Assembly (NCBI GenBank): GCA_019136395.1
Contig: JAGVUH010000206.1
Coordinates: 1-12,043, forward strand
Length of the DNA stretch: 12,043 nucleotides
Direction: 5' to 3'
Source of the DNA: Gammaproteobacteria bacterium
GTDB lineage: Bacteria > Pseudomonadota > Gammaproteobacteria > Chromatiales > Chromatiaceae
This document shows positions 1 through 7,278 of the stretch, piece after piece. The stretch's first letter is position 1; each line of letters starts with the position of its first letter. The translations under genes were made by a program, and so were the position numbers. Under the pieces are notes generated by a model that had not been told where the DNA came from, searched no databases, and saw only the letters and a program-made list of their open reading frames with translations.

Positions 1-395
1 CGATTGGTCAAACCCGGCACCCGGTTCTGCTCCTGGATGACCAGGGGGATGCCCAGCAGCCAGGCCATGAGCCCGCCGGGGCCCGAGGCAAAACCGCCCA
101 TTCCCAGCACCAGATCCGGCCGGCGACGGCGCAGGATGCCCGCCGCCTGCCATAGGGCCAGGGCCAGCTTGCCGGGGGCGGCCAGCAGGGCCAGGGCCCC
201 CTTGCCGCGCAGGCCCTCGATGCCCAGCCATTCGATGGGGAAACCCTGTTCGGGCACCAGGCGGGCCTCCATGCGGTTGCGGGTGCCGATCCAGAAAACC
301 TCGTGCCCCTGGGCGCGCAGCCGCTCCGCCACCGCCAGGGCGGGAAAGACATGACCGCCGGTACCCCCGGCCATGATGGCTAGGCGCGCGCCCAT
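1..395 (-). CDS. murG: MurG, UDP-GlcNAc:lipid I GlcNAc transferase (5' part only)
   Basis: MurG adds GlcNAc from UDP-GlcNAc to lipid I on the inner face of the membrane, giving lipid II. The first 131 codons are present and the gene runs off the window at position 1. The N-terminal domain shows the glycine-rich loop [11 protein letters not shown] at residues 10-20, LRGKG at 62-66 and [12 protein letters not shown] at 97-108, all typical of the family. The motif usually written HEQN reads QEQN here (121-124). The ATG at 395 gives [11 protein letters not shown], which aligns with the E. coli N-terminus. A second in-frame ATG at 374 would cut into the glycine loop and is rejected. The start lies inside the last codons of ftsW (16-bp overlap, +1 frame), so translational coupling is likely. 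Identification is firm; only the C-terminal nucleotide-sugar domain is unseen. Confidence 0.95.
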   Translation of the reverse strand, partial: MGARLAIMAGGTGGHVFPALAVAERLRAQGHEVFWIGTRNRMEARLVPEQGFPIEWLGIEGLRGKGALALLAAPGKLALALWQAAGILRRRRPDLVLGMGGFASGPGGLMAWLLGIPLVIQEQNRVPGLTN

Positions 396-1651
396 TTCAC
401 CCCGCCACCGCCCCCGGCGGTTGCCGCGGCCCGGGGATCGTGCCGTGTTTCCAGGTCGATGCGCAGCAGCACGGCAATGATCATGCAGACCACGATCAGG
501 CTGTTGCTGCCATAACTGAGAAAGGGCAGGGTCAGGCCCTTGGTCGGCAGGAGTCCGACATTGACGCCGATATTGATCAACCCCTGCAGCCCCAGACCGA
601 GGCCGAAGCCCTGGGCCAGATAGGCGTCGAAGTGGCGTCCGGCCAGGCGGGCGCGAAAGCCGATCTGGAAGGCGCGCCAGACGATGAAGCCCATGGCCGC
701 CGTGACCAGCAGGACCCCGGCCAGGCCCAGTTCCTCGCCGACCACGGCGATGATGAAGTCGGTGTGCGCCTCCGGCAGGTAGAACTGCTTCTGGATGCCG
801 TTGCCCAGCCCCACCCCCGCCCACTCACCCCGGCCGAAGGCGATCAGGGCCTGGCTCAACTGGAACCCGGTGTTGTAGGGATCGGCCCAGGGATCCAGAT
901 AGGAGGTCACCCGTTGCAACCGGTAGGGCGAGGACAGCACCAGGCCGATCCCGGACAGGACCACGGCCAGCCCCAGCCCCCCGAAATAGAGCAGCCGCAC
1001 CCCGCCCAGGAAGAGCATCCCCATGACCGTCGCCATCAGCACCACCGTGGTGCCGAAATCGGGCTCGGCCATGATCAGGGTGGCGGCGATGACGATCAGC
1101 GCCATCGGCTTGACGAAGCCGAGGAGGCTCGTCTCCACCTCTTCCCGCCGCCGGATCAGGTAGCCAGCGATGAAAATGACGGCGAAAAACTTCATCAACT
1201 CCGAGCTCTGGAGATTGAAGGGCCCCAGGGGTATCCAGCGGGTGGCGCCGTTGACGTTGCGCCCCAGGCCCGGAATCAGCACCAGCACCAGCAGCGACAG
1301 ACCGACGAAGAAGAGCAGGGTGCCCTGACGTTCCCAGACGCGGATCGGCACCAGCAGGACGCCCAGGGCCGCGGAGAGGGCCAGGACCAGGGCGGCGCCG
1401 TGGCGCAGGACGAAATGAAAGGGATTGCCAAAGGTACGATCGGCGATGGGCATGGAGGCCGAGGCCACCATGATGAAGCCCAGTCCGACCAGAGCCGCCG
1501 CACAGACCAGCAGTGCCCAGTCCATGTCCGGCAGCCGGGGGGCGCGTTGGCGGTGGGAGAGGGTCCGCACCCCCGCCTCGGGCGCGCTCAGGGACGAATC
1601 CATCACCGAACCCGGGGATGGACTTATGGATGAACTCAGGGATGAACTCAT
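380..1651 (-). CDS. ftsW: FtsW, SEDS-family septal peptidoglycan polymerase
   Basis: FtsW is a multi-pass inner-membrane glycosyltransferase that polymerises lipid II at the division septum together with FtsI. The 423-residue protein has a Ser/Pro-rich cytoplasmic N-terminus (about 1-43), then about ten hydrophobic segments. Family marks are [11 protein letters not shown] (58-68), GATRWIPLG (135-143), AEPDFGTT (195-202), [17 protein letters not shown] (294-310) with the putative catalytic Asp298, and [15 protein letters not shown] (367-381). After LSYG the protein reads SNSL where GSSL is usual. The ATG at 1651 overlaps the murD stop by 4 bp (ATGA). A GGAGG lies about 10 bases upstream of it, rather far. 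A later ATG at 1603 lacks a ribosome site. The E. coli protein has a similar-length N-terminal extension, which supports the longer start. RodA is the alternative SEDS protein, but the neighbours and the [11 protein letters not shown] signature favour FtsW. Confidence 0.96.
   Translation of the reverse strand: MSSSLSSSISPSPGSVMDSSLSAPEAGVRTLSHRQRAPRLPDMDWALLVCAAALVGLGFIMVASASMPIADRTFGNPFHFVLRHGAALVLALSAALGVLLVPIRVWERQGTLLFFVGLSLLVLVLIPGLGRNVNGATRWIPLGPFNLQSSELMKFFAVIFIAGYLIRRREEVETSLLGFVKPMALIVIAATLIMAEPDFGTTVVLMATVMGMLFLGGVRLLYFGGLGLAVVLSGIGLVLSSPYRLQRVTSYLDPWADPYNTGFQLSQALIAFGRGEWAGVGLGNGIQKQFYLPEAHTDFIIAVVGEELGLAGVLLVTAAMGFIVWRAFQIGFRARLAGRHFDAYLAQGFGLGLGLQGLINIGVNVGLLPTKGLTLPFLSYGSNSLIVVCMIIAVLLRIDLETRHDPRAAATAGGGGGVKWARA
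1588..1647. repeat. Degenerate 12-bp tandem repeat in the 5' end of ftsW
   Basis: Five consecutive 12-bp units fill this stretch. On the plus strand the best units are TCAGGGATGAAC (1636-1647), TTATGGATGAAC (1624-1635) and TCAGGGACGAAT (1588-1599). The two in between (1600-1611 and 1612-1623) are more diverged. The period is a multiple of three, so the reading frame of ftsW is kept. The units encode the Ser-rich tetrapeptide-like pattern [12 protein letters not shown] at the N-terminus. It is probably a decayed minisatellite in a tolerant, non-membrane part of the protein. The pattern is seen directly; its origin is inference. Confidence 0.7.
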
Positions 1652-3045
1652 GCCCCCAGGCCCTCCACGGCGGCGACGAAGACCCGACCCCGGTGCTCAT
1701 AGTTGTCGAACATGTCGAAACTGGCGCAGGCCGGGGATAGCAGGACGATATCGCCCGGCTGCGCGAGCTGATCCGCGAGCCGCACTGCCTCCTCCAGATC
1801 CCGGGCCTGGCGGGTCGGCACCCGCCCCGCCAGCGCCCGCGCGATAAGCGGACCATCGCGGCCGATGAGGATCACCACCCGGGCGGTTTCAGCGGCCGCC
1901 TCCGCCAGATCGGTGAAATCGGCGCCCTTGCCCTCGCCGCCGGCGATGAGCAGCGCCCGCCCGGGGCGCTGGGGATCGATCAGGCCGCGCAGGGCGGCCA
2001 CCGTGGCCCCGGGGTTGGTGCCCTTGGAGTCGTCGAACCAGCGCACCCCCCGGCGTTCCGTCACCAGGACGGTGCGGTGGTCCAGACCACGGAAGGTCCG
2101 CAAGGCGGCCAGCCGCGCCGCCAGGGGCAGGCCGCAGGCCTCGCCCAGGGCCAGGGCGGCGAGGGCATTGGCCAGGTTATGCTGACCGGCCAGGGGCAGT
2201 TCGTCCGCCCGCAGCAACAGCTCCTCCCCCCGGACCAGCCAGGTGACGCCCCCGACCTCCCGCAGGCCGTAGTCCGCCGGGGCCGTGCTACCAGTTCGCG
2301 GCGGGCCGAGGCCGAACCAGCGATCCTCCCCCGCCAGCCCGGCCATGGCCGCCACCCGCGGATCATCCCGATTCAGCAGCCCCACCTCGGCCCCCCGGAG
2401 CAGACTGGCCTTGGTCGCCGCGTAGGCCTCCAGGCTGGGGTAACGATCGAGGTGATCGGCCGAGATGTTGAGGACCGTGGCCACCCGTGGCCGCAGGGAC
2501 CGGGTGGTCTCCAGTTGAAAGCTCGACAGCTCAAGGACATAGAGCTGGATGGTGGGATCGAGGAGCTCCAGGGCCGGTTCGCCCAGATTGCCGCCCACGG
2601 CGGTACGCAGCCCGCTGGCCCGGGCCATCTCCCCCACCAGGGTGGTGACCGTGCTCTTGCCGTTGGAGCCGGTGATGGCCACCACCGGGGCCTGGACCGC
2701 CCGGGCGAAGAGCTCGATATCCCCCACCACCTCAACCCCGCGGCCAATGGCCGGCGCCAGGCGGGGGTCGCCGAGGGCGATGCCCGGGCTGATGACCAGG
2801 CGCTCGGCCACGGCCAGGGCCGCGGCGTCAAAGTCGCCGAGGAAGAGCGGCAGGTCCGGCAGCTCCTCCCGCACCGCCGCCAGCCCCGGCGGCTGGGGAC
2901 GGCTGTCGGTCACCGCCACCGGGACGCCCTGGGCGTGCAGCCAGCGGGCGCAGGAGAGGCCCGTCTTGCCCAGGCCCAGGATCAGGGTCTTGGGCTGGCC
3001 CCCGGGGCCGGCCGCGCGGTCGGGATGATGGAACAGGTCGTGCAT
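1648..3045 (-). CDS. murD: MurD, UDP-MurNAc-L-alanine:D-glutamate ligase
   Basis: MurD is the cytoplasmic ATP-dependent ligase that adds D-glutamate to UDP-MurNAc-L-Ala. At 465 residues it is slightly longer than the E. coli protein (438). The N-terminal domain has the nucleotide-binding-like LILGLGKTGLS (21-31). The central ATPase domain has the P-loop GSNGKST (126-132), LSSFQLE (173-179), NISADHLDRY (193-202) and the probable carbamylated Lys212. The C-terminal domain carries FDDSKGTNPGA (337-347) and LSPACASFDMFDNYEHRGRVF (435-455, read as two motifs). These separate it from MurC, MurE and MurF. The ATG at 3045 follows mraY by 19 bp and has a GGGGAG ribosome site just upstream. The 3' end overlaps the ftsW start by 4 bp. 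Confidence 0.97.
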   Translation of the reverse strand: MHDLFHHPDRAAGPGGQPKTLILGLGKTGLSCARWLHAQGVPVAVTDSRPQPPGLAAVREELPDLPLFLGDFDAAALAVAERLVISPGIALGDPRLAPAIGRGVEVVGDIELFARAVQAPVVAITGSNGKSTVTTLVGEMARASGLRTAVGGNLGEPALELLDPTIQLYVLELSSFQLETTRSLRPRVATVLNISADHLDRYPSLEAYAATKASLLRGAEVGLLNRDDPRVAAMAGLAGEDRWFGLGPPRTGSTAPADYGLREVGGVTWLVRGEELLLRADELPLAGQHNLANALAALALGEACGLPLAARLAALRTFRGLDHRTVLVTERRGVRWFDDSKGTNPGATVAALRGLIDPQRPGRALLIAGGEGKGADFTDLAEAAAETARVVILIGRDGPLIARALAGRVPTRQARDLEEAVRLADQLAQPGDIVLLSPACASFDMFDNYEHRGRVFVAAVEGLGA

Positions 3046-3064
3046 GACGCTCCCCGGATGTCGC

Positions 3065-4147
3065 TCAGCGGATCTTCAGGCTCGCCAGCCCGACCAGGAC
3101 CAGGATGACGGTCACGATCCAGAAGCGCACGATGACCCGCGGCTCCGGCCAGCCCTGGAGCTCGAAGTGGTGATGGAGCGGGGCCATGCGGAAGATGCGC
3201 TTGCCGGTCATCTTAAAGGAGGCCACCTGGAGCATGACCGACAGGGTCTCGGCGACGAAGACGCCGCCCATGATCAGCAGCACCAGTTCCTGGCGCACGA
3301 CCACCGCCACCACCCCCAGGGCGGCGCCCAAGGCCAGGGCGCCCACGTCACCCATGAAGACCTGGGCGGGATAGGCGTTGAACCAGAGAAATCCCAGCCC
3401 GGCCCCCACCAGGGCCGCGCAGAAGACCACCACCTCCCCGACCCCGGGGACGCTGGGGATGCGCAGGTAGTCGGCGAAATTGGCGTGGCCGGAGGCGTAG
3501 ACGAAAATCCCCAGGGCCCCGGCGACCAGGACCGTGGGCATCACCGCCAGTCCGTCCAGGCCATCGGTCAGGTTCACCGCGTTGCTCGAACCGACGATGA
3601 CCAGGTAGGTCAGGAGGATGTACCAGGGGCCCAGTTGCAGCGAGACATCCTTGAGGTAGGGGATCAGCAGGGCGGTCTCCGCCGGGGTCTCGGCGAGGAC
3701 ATAGAGCAGGATGGCGGCGATCAGCCCCACCACCGACTGCCAGAGATACTTATAACGCGCCGCCAGGCCCCGGGGGTTGCGCAGCACCAACTTCTTGTAG
3801 TCATCCACCAGGCCGATGAGACCGAAGGCCAGGGTCACCAGCAGGACGACCCAGACATAGACGTTGGCCAGGTTCGACCACAGCAGGGTGCTGATCCCGA
3901 CCCCCACCAGCATCAGGGCCCCGCCCATGGTGGGCGTGCCCGCCTTGGAGAGGTGGCTCTGGGGACCGTCGTCGCGCACCGTCTGGCCGATCTTGTACCG
4001 GCGCAGCCGGCGGATCATGGCTGGCCCGACGACGAAGGAGATGATCAGGGCGGTGAGGACCCCCAGGATGCCGCGCAGGGTCAGATAGCGGAAAACACTG
4101 AAGCCGCTGTTGAACTGGGTGAGCCAATCGGTCAGATAGAGGAGCAA
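3065..4147 (-). CDS. mraY: MraY, phospho-MurNAc-pentapeptide transferase (TTG start)
   Basis: MraY is an integral membrane enzyme that transfers phospho-MurNAc-pentapeptide from UMP to undecaprenyl phosphate, forming lipid I. The 360 residues equal the E. coli length and align from the first residue. About ten transmembrane segments are visible. Catalytic and binding motifs are DDYKK (115-119), [16 protein letters not shown] (186-201), [11 protein letters not shown] (264-274, Asp267) and MAPLHHHFE (321-329). The start is TTG at 4147-4145. It is supported by the alignment of [16 protein letters not shown] with E. coli MraY and by a good GGGAGG site 8 bases upstream. No in-frame ATG lies nearby. 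The gap to the murF stop is 3 bp, so the two are probably coupled. The family call is certain; the start codon is likely. Confidence 0.96.
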   Translation of the reverse strand: MLLYLTDWLTQFNSGFSVFRYLTLRGILGVLTALIISFVVGPAMIRRLRRYKIGQTVRDDGPQSHLSKAGTPTMGGALMLVGVGISTLLWSNLANVYVWVVLLVTLAFGLIGLVDDYKKLVLRNPRGLAARYKYLWQSVVGLIAAILLYVLAETPAETALLIPYLKDVSLQLGPWYILLTYLVIVGSSNAVNLTDGLDGLAVMPTVLVAGALGIFVYASGHANFADYLRIPSVPGVGEVVVFCAALVGAGLGFLWFNAYPAQVFMGDVGALALGAALGVVAVVVRQELVLLIMGGVFVAETLSVMLQVASFKMTGKRIFRMAPLHHHFELQGWPEPRVIVRFWIVTVILVLVGLASLKIR

Positions 4148-4150
4148 GCT

Positions 4151-5689
4151 TCAGCCCTCCCGGGGGGCGCAGAGGGCATCCGCCACCCGGTCCATGGCCG
4201 AGCGCCGCGAGCCCTTGATGAGGACCAGATCGTCCGGTGCCAGGTCCTGGCGCAGGCGGCCGATGAGCTCGGCCTGGTCGGTGAAGTGCCGGTCCGCGCC
4301 GGCACCAAAGCCCTCCGCCGCCGCGGCGCTGAGGCTGCCTAGGGTGTAGAGCGCCGCCACCCCCGCCTCCCGGGCCACGACACCGAGGTGGCGGTGCAGG
4401 GCCTCGGCCTCCGGTCCCAGCTCGCCCAGGTCCCCCAGCACCAGGACGTGACGTCCGGACAGGGACATGAGCACGGCGATGGCGGCCTCCACCGAGTCGG
4501 GGTTGGCGTTGTAGCTGTCGTCGATGAGGCGGGGGCCGCCTGGAATCCGGCGGGGAAACAGACGCCCCGGGACGGGGCGCATGGTCGCCAGACCGGCCCC
4601 AATGAGGGCAGGCTCCAACCCCAGGGCCCGGGCCATGGCCACGGCCACCAGGGCATTGCGGACATTGTGGCCACCCGCCAGGGCCAGCTCAAGCTCCAGG
4701 TCCAGGCTGGGACCCGTCACGCGGAAGGCGGTGCGAAAACCCGCCTCGTCCCAGCGGGTCCGGGCCGTGCTCAGGTCCACGAATAGATCAGCGCCGGAAC
4801 CACCATCAGGACCGGAACCCAGACCCGTATCATGGCCAGAGTCAGGACGAGAATCAGGAGTGGATCGGGGTCCGGAATGAGGGCCGACAGCCAAGGCTGA
4901 GGCGATATCTGATCCAGCGGCTGCACCCCTTGCGGCGCAGGTCAGGCAGGACCGGCCCGCGGCCAGTTGCCGCCACAGCCCCGCCCAGGGGGAGTCGGCG
5001 GGGAAGACGAAGGTGCCCCCGGGACGCAGGCCCTGGACAATCTCACCCTTGGCCTGGGCCACGCCCTCCAGGCTGCCAAAGCCCTCCAGATGGGCGCGCC
5101 CGGCGTTGGTAATGGCGGCGACCTCCGGCCGGGCGATAGCCGTGAGATAGGCGATCTCCCCCAGATGGTTGGCGCCCATCTCCAGCACCAGAAAGTCCTC
5201 CTCCCCCGCCTCCAGCAGGGTCAGGGGCAGGCCTATGTCGTTGTTGAGGTTGCCCTTGGTCGCCCGCACGCTGCCCGCCTGGGCGAGGATGGCGGCGATC
5301 ATCTCCTTGGTGGTGGTCTTGCCGTTGCTCCCGGTCAGGGCGACCACCCTGCCCGCGAAGCGCTCCCGGTGGGCCGCCGCCAAGCGGCCCAGGGCCAGGC
5401 GGCTGTCCTCCACCCGCCATTGCGGCAGGTCGATGGCCAGGGGGCGCTCGACCATCAGGGCCACGGCACCGGCCGCCTGGGCGGCGGCGGCATGATCGTG
5501 GCCGTCGTGGCGCTCGCCCCGCAGGGCGACGAAGAGGTGCCCGCCAAGCGGCTTTCGACTATCGATGCCGACACCCCGAAAGCCGACGTCGACCCCGGAG
5601 AGGGTGCCACCCACCCGGGCGACGGCCTGGCTCAGGGTCCAGGGCAACGGCAGGGACGGGTGCGGGTCCGGTCGGAAGGCCGTGCTCAC
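4151..5689 (-). CDS. murF: MurF, UDP-MurNAc-tripeptide:D-Ala-D-Ala ligase (GTG start, with low-complexity insert)
   Basis: MurF is the cytoplasmic ligase that adds D-Ala-D-Ala, completing the UDP-MurNAc-pentapeptide. Motifs are GIDSRKP (41-47), the P-loop GSNGKTTTKEM (120-130), KGNLNNDIGLP (145-155), EMGANHLGEI (170-179), GGHNVRNAL (339-347), PGRLFPR (374-380) and DDSYNANPDS (390-399). At 512 residues it is about 60 longer than E. coli MurF (452). Part of the excess is a Gly/Ser/Asp/Pro-rich insert at about 265-300, where codons often end in T, unlike the rest of the gene. The GTG start at 5689 overlaps the murE stop (GTGA, 4 bp) and has GGAGG 7 bases upstream. The insert lies before the C-terminal domain, away from all recognised motifs, so the enzyme is probably active. 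Confidence 0.96.
   Translation of the reverse strand: MSTAFRPDPHPSLPLPWTLSQAVARVGGTLSGVDVGFRGVGIDSRKPLGGHLFVALRGERHDGHDHAAAAQAAGAVALMVERPLAIDLPQWRVEDSRLALGRLAAAHRERFAGRVVALTGSNGKTTTKEMIAAILAQAGSVRATKGNLNNDIGLPLTLLEAGEEDFLVLEMGANHLGEIAYLTAIARPEVAAITNAGRAHLEGFGSLEGVAQAKGEIVQGLRPGGTFVFPADSPWAGLWRQLAAGRSCLTCAARGAAAGSDIASALAVGPHSGPRSTPDSRPDSGHDTGLGSGPDGGSGADLFVDLSTARTRWDEAGFRTAFRVTGPSLDLELELALAGGHNVRNALVAVAMARALGLEPALIGAGLATMRPVPGRLFPRRIPGGPRLIDDSYNANPDSVEAAIAVLMSLSGRHVLVLGDLGELGPEAEALHRHLGVVAREAGVAALYTLGSLSAAAAEGFGAGADRHFTDQAELIGRLRQDLAPDDLVLIKGSRRSAMDRVADALCAPREG
4156..4161 (-). promoter_or_regulatory. Ribosome binding site that fixes the TTG start of mraY
   Basis: On the minus strand GGGAGG lies 8 bases before the TTG at 4147, inside the last codons of murF. 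It is a strong Shine-Dalgarno match and is the main DNA evidence that TTG is the true start. Confidence 0.7.
4806..4889. repeat. Degenerate 12-bp tandem repeat forming an insert in murF
   Basis: Seven 12-bp units can be laid end to end. On the plus strand the clearest are TCAGGACCGGAA (4806-4817), TCAGGACGAGAA (4842-4853), TCAGGAGTGGAT (4854-4865) and CGGGGTCCGGAA (4866-4877). Units at 4818-4829, 4830-4841 and 4878-4889 are weaker. The period keeps the frame and yields a Gly, Ser, Pro and Asp-rich linker in MurF. The unit shares the TCAGG core and a GA-rich end with the ftsW repeat. I infer local expansion of a short unit. Confidence 0.65.
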
Positions 5690-7278
5690 GCGGCATCCTC
5701 CAGACTGGGGGCCCAGATGCGTTCACTCAGGGCCTGCTGGACCTGGGCCCGGTCGCTGAAGTGGACCTTCCGTTCCCCCAGATCCTGCACCGTCTCATGT
5801 CCCTTGCCCGCCACCAGCACCAGGTCATCACGCCCGGCGATGGCGATGGCGCGGCGGATGGCCAGGCCCCGCCGCCGTTCGACGATGGCCTTCGCTGGCT
5901 GAGCCATACCCGCCTGAATCTGGGCGATGATGGCATCGCCATCCTCGCTACGGGGATTGTCGTCCGTCAGGATCACCTGCTCGGCCAGCCGCTCCGCCAC
6001 CACCCCCATGAGGGGGCGCTTGCCGGCATCCCGCTCACCGCCACAGCCAAAGAGACAGATCAGCCGTCCCCGGGTATGGGCACGCAGATTGAGCAGGGTC
6101 TGCTCCAGGGCATCCGGGGAGTGGGCATAGTCCACCACCACCAGCGGCGCGCCGGCGCCGCCGAAACGCTCCAGGCGACCGGGCACCCCGCGCAGGTGGG
6201 TCATGGCCTGGGCGGCGCGTTCCCGGTCCAGGCCCCGGGACAGTAGGACCAGAAACACCGCCAGGGCATTGGCGGCATTGAAGCGTCCGATGAGACCCAG
6301 TTCCAGGCTGGCGGGGCCAGCGCTGGTCTCTAGTTCCAGCCGCATGCCCGCATGGCTGGGGGTGAGGTCGCACAGGCGCGCCCAGAGCCGGCAGGCCACG
6401 GGGATGGGCCGGTCCGCCGCCAGGGTGAAGCCCCCGACCCGGACCGCCGGGTCCAGATCGTCGAGAATCGCGGGGGTCAGGTCATCGTCCAGATTGAGGA
6501 TGGCCCACTCCAGGCCGGGGGAGCGAAACAGGCGACGCTTGGCCTGACCGTAGCGGGCCATATCGCCGTGATAGTCCAGATGATCCCGGCTCAGGTTGGT
6601 AAAGATCGCGTGGGTGAAGTGGACCCCCGCCGTTCGCCCCTGATCCAGGGCATGGGAGGACACCTCCATGGCCACGGCGCCCACCCCGCGCTCCCGCAGC
6701 CAGGCCAGGGTCTCCTGCAGGGTCACCGGGTCCGGGGTGGTATGGGTGGCCGGTTGAAGTTCCCCCGGGAGGCCGAATCCCAGGGTGCCGATCAGGGCAC
6801 ACTCGACCTCCTCCGCCAGGGCCTGGGCCAGGTAGTGGGTGACGCTGGTCTTACCGTTGGTTCCGGTCACGCCCAGGACCGCCAGTTGCGCGCTGGGGTC
6901 CCCGAAGAAGCGTCCCGCCAACCGGCTGGCCTGATGCCGCAGATCGGGAACAGGGATGACCGGCAGTCCCAGGCTGACGCCCAGGGCCGCCAGGGCGTGG
7001 GCATCCCAACGACCGTCGGGTTCGGCGACGATGGCGCAGGCCCCCCGGGCGCGGGCCTCGGCGGCGAACTGGAGCCCATGCCCCTGGCCACCCTGACAGG
7101 CCAGGAAGAGCCAGCCCGGCTGGATATGCCGGCTGTCCAGGGTGAGGCCGGTGACGGCCGGGTCAGCGGCATCCGCGGCGCTGGCAGCTTCCGGCCAGGC
7201 GGTCGGGGGCACCCAATCGGCCACCAGTTCCCGCAGTCGCCAAACCGGACGCCGGGCGAGGGCCAGGCCCCCCGTCAT
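5686..7278 (-). CDS. murE: MurE, UDP-MurNAc-dipeptide:meso-diaminopimelate ligase
   Basis: MurE adds the third stem-peptide residue to UDP-MurNAc-L-Ala-D-Glu in the cytoplasm. The 530 residues show LDSR (47-50), the P-loop VTGTNGKTS (137-145), HTTPDP (179-184), EVSSHALDQGR (205-215), FTNLSRDHLDYHG (226-238), the probable carbamylated Lys247, VDYAHSPD (382-389), GCGGERDAGKRPLMG (411-425) and AGKGHE (490-495). The motif DDNPR (439-443) is the known signature for meso-diaminopimelate rather than lysine, as expected for a Gram-negative wall. The ATG at 7278 overlaps the ftsI stop by 4 bp. No strong ribosome site precedes it, so it probably depends on coupling to ftsI. The 3' end overlaps murF by 4 bp. 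Confidence 0.97.
   Translation of the reverse strand: MTGGLALARRPVWRLRELVADWVPPTAWPEAASAADAADPAVTGLTLDSRHIQPGWLFLACQGGQGHGLQFAAEARARGACAIVAEPDGRWDAHALAALGVSLGLPVIPVPDLRHQASRLAGRFFGDPSAQLAVLGVTGTNGKTSVTHYLAQALAEEVECALIGTLGFGLPGELQPATHTTPDPVTLQETLAWLRERGVGAVAMEVSSHALDQGRTAGVHFTHAIFTNLSRDHLDYHGDMARYGQAKRRLFRSPGLEWAILNLDDDLTPAILDDLDPAVRVGGFTLAADRPIPVACRLWARLCDLTPSHAGMRLELETSAGPASLELGLIGRFNAANALAVFLVLLSRGLDRERAAQAMTHLRGVPGRLERFGGAGAPLVVVDYAHSPDALEQTLLNLRAHTRGRLICLFGCGGERDAGKRPLMGVVAERLAEQVILTDDNPRSEDGDAIIAQIQAGMAQPAKAIVERRRGLAIRRAIAIAGRDDLVLVAGKGHETVQDLGERKVHFSDRAQVQQALSERIWAPSLEDAA
5697..5701 (-). promoter_or_regulatory. Ribosome binding site that supports the GTG start of murF
   Basis: GGAGG on the minus strand sits 7 bases before the GTG at 5689, within the final codons of murE. 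This spacing is near ideal. An ATG between the two is out of frame with murF. Confidence 0.65.

Noticed and set aside
8..352. 114-codon minus-strand frame at the window edge
   Set aside because: It is a +1 or +2 shadow of murG; the murG frame has the conserved motifs.
440..1633. 397-codon open frame on the plus strand, antisense to ftsW
   Set aside because: It mirrors ftsW, is rich in Gln, His, Asp and Gly with no family pattern, and arises because GC-rich genes rarely form stop codons on the opposite strand.
3044..4342. 432-codon open frame on the plus strand, antisense to mraY
   Set aside because: Its composition is dominated by Gln, Asp, His and Gly, as expected for the reverse reading of a membrane protein gene. 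No domain is recognisable.
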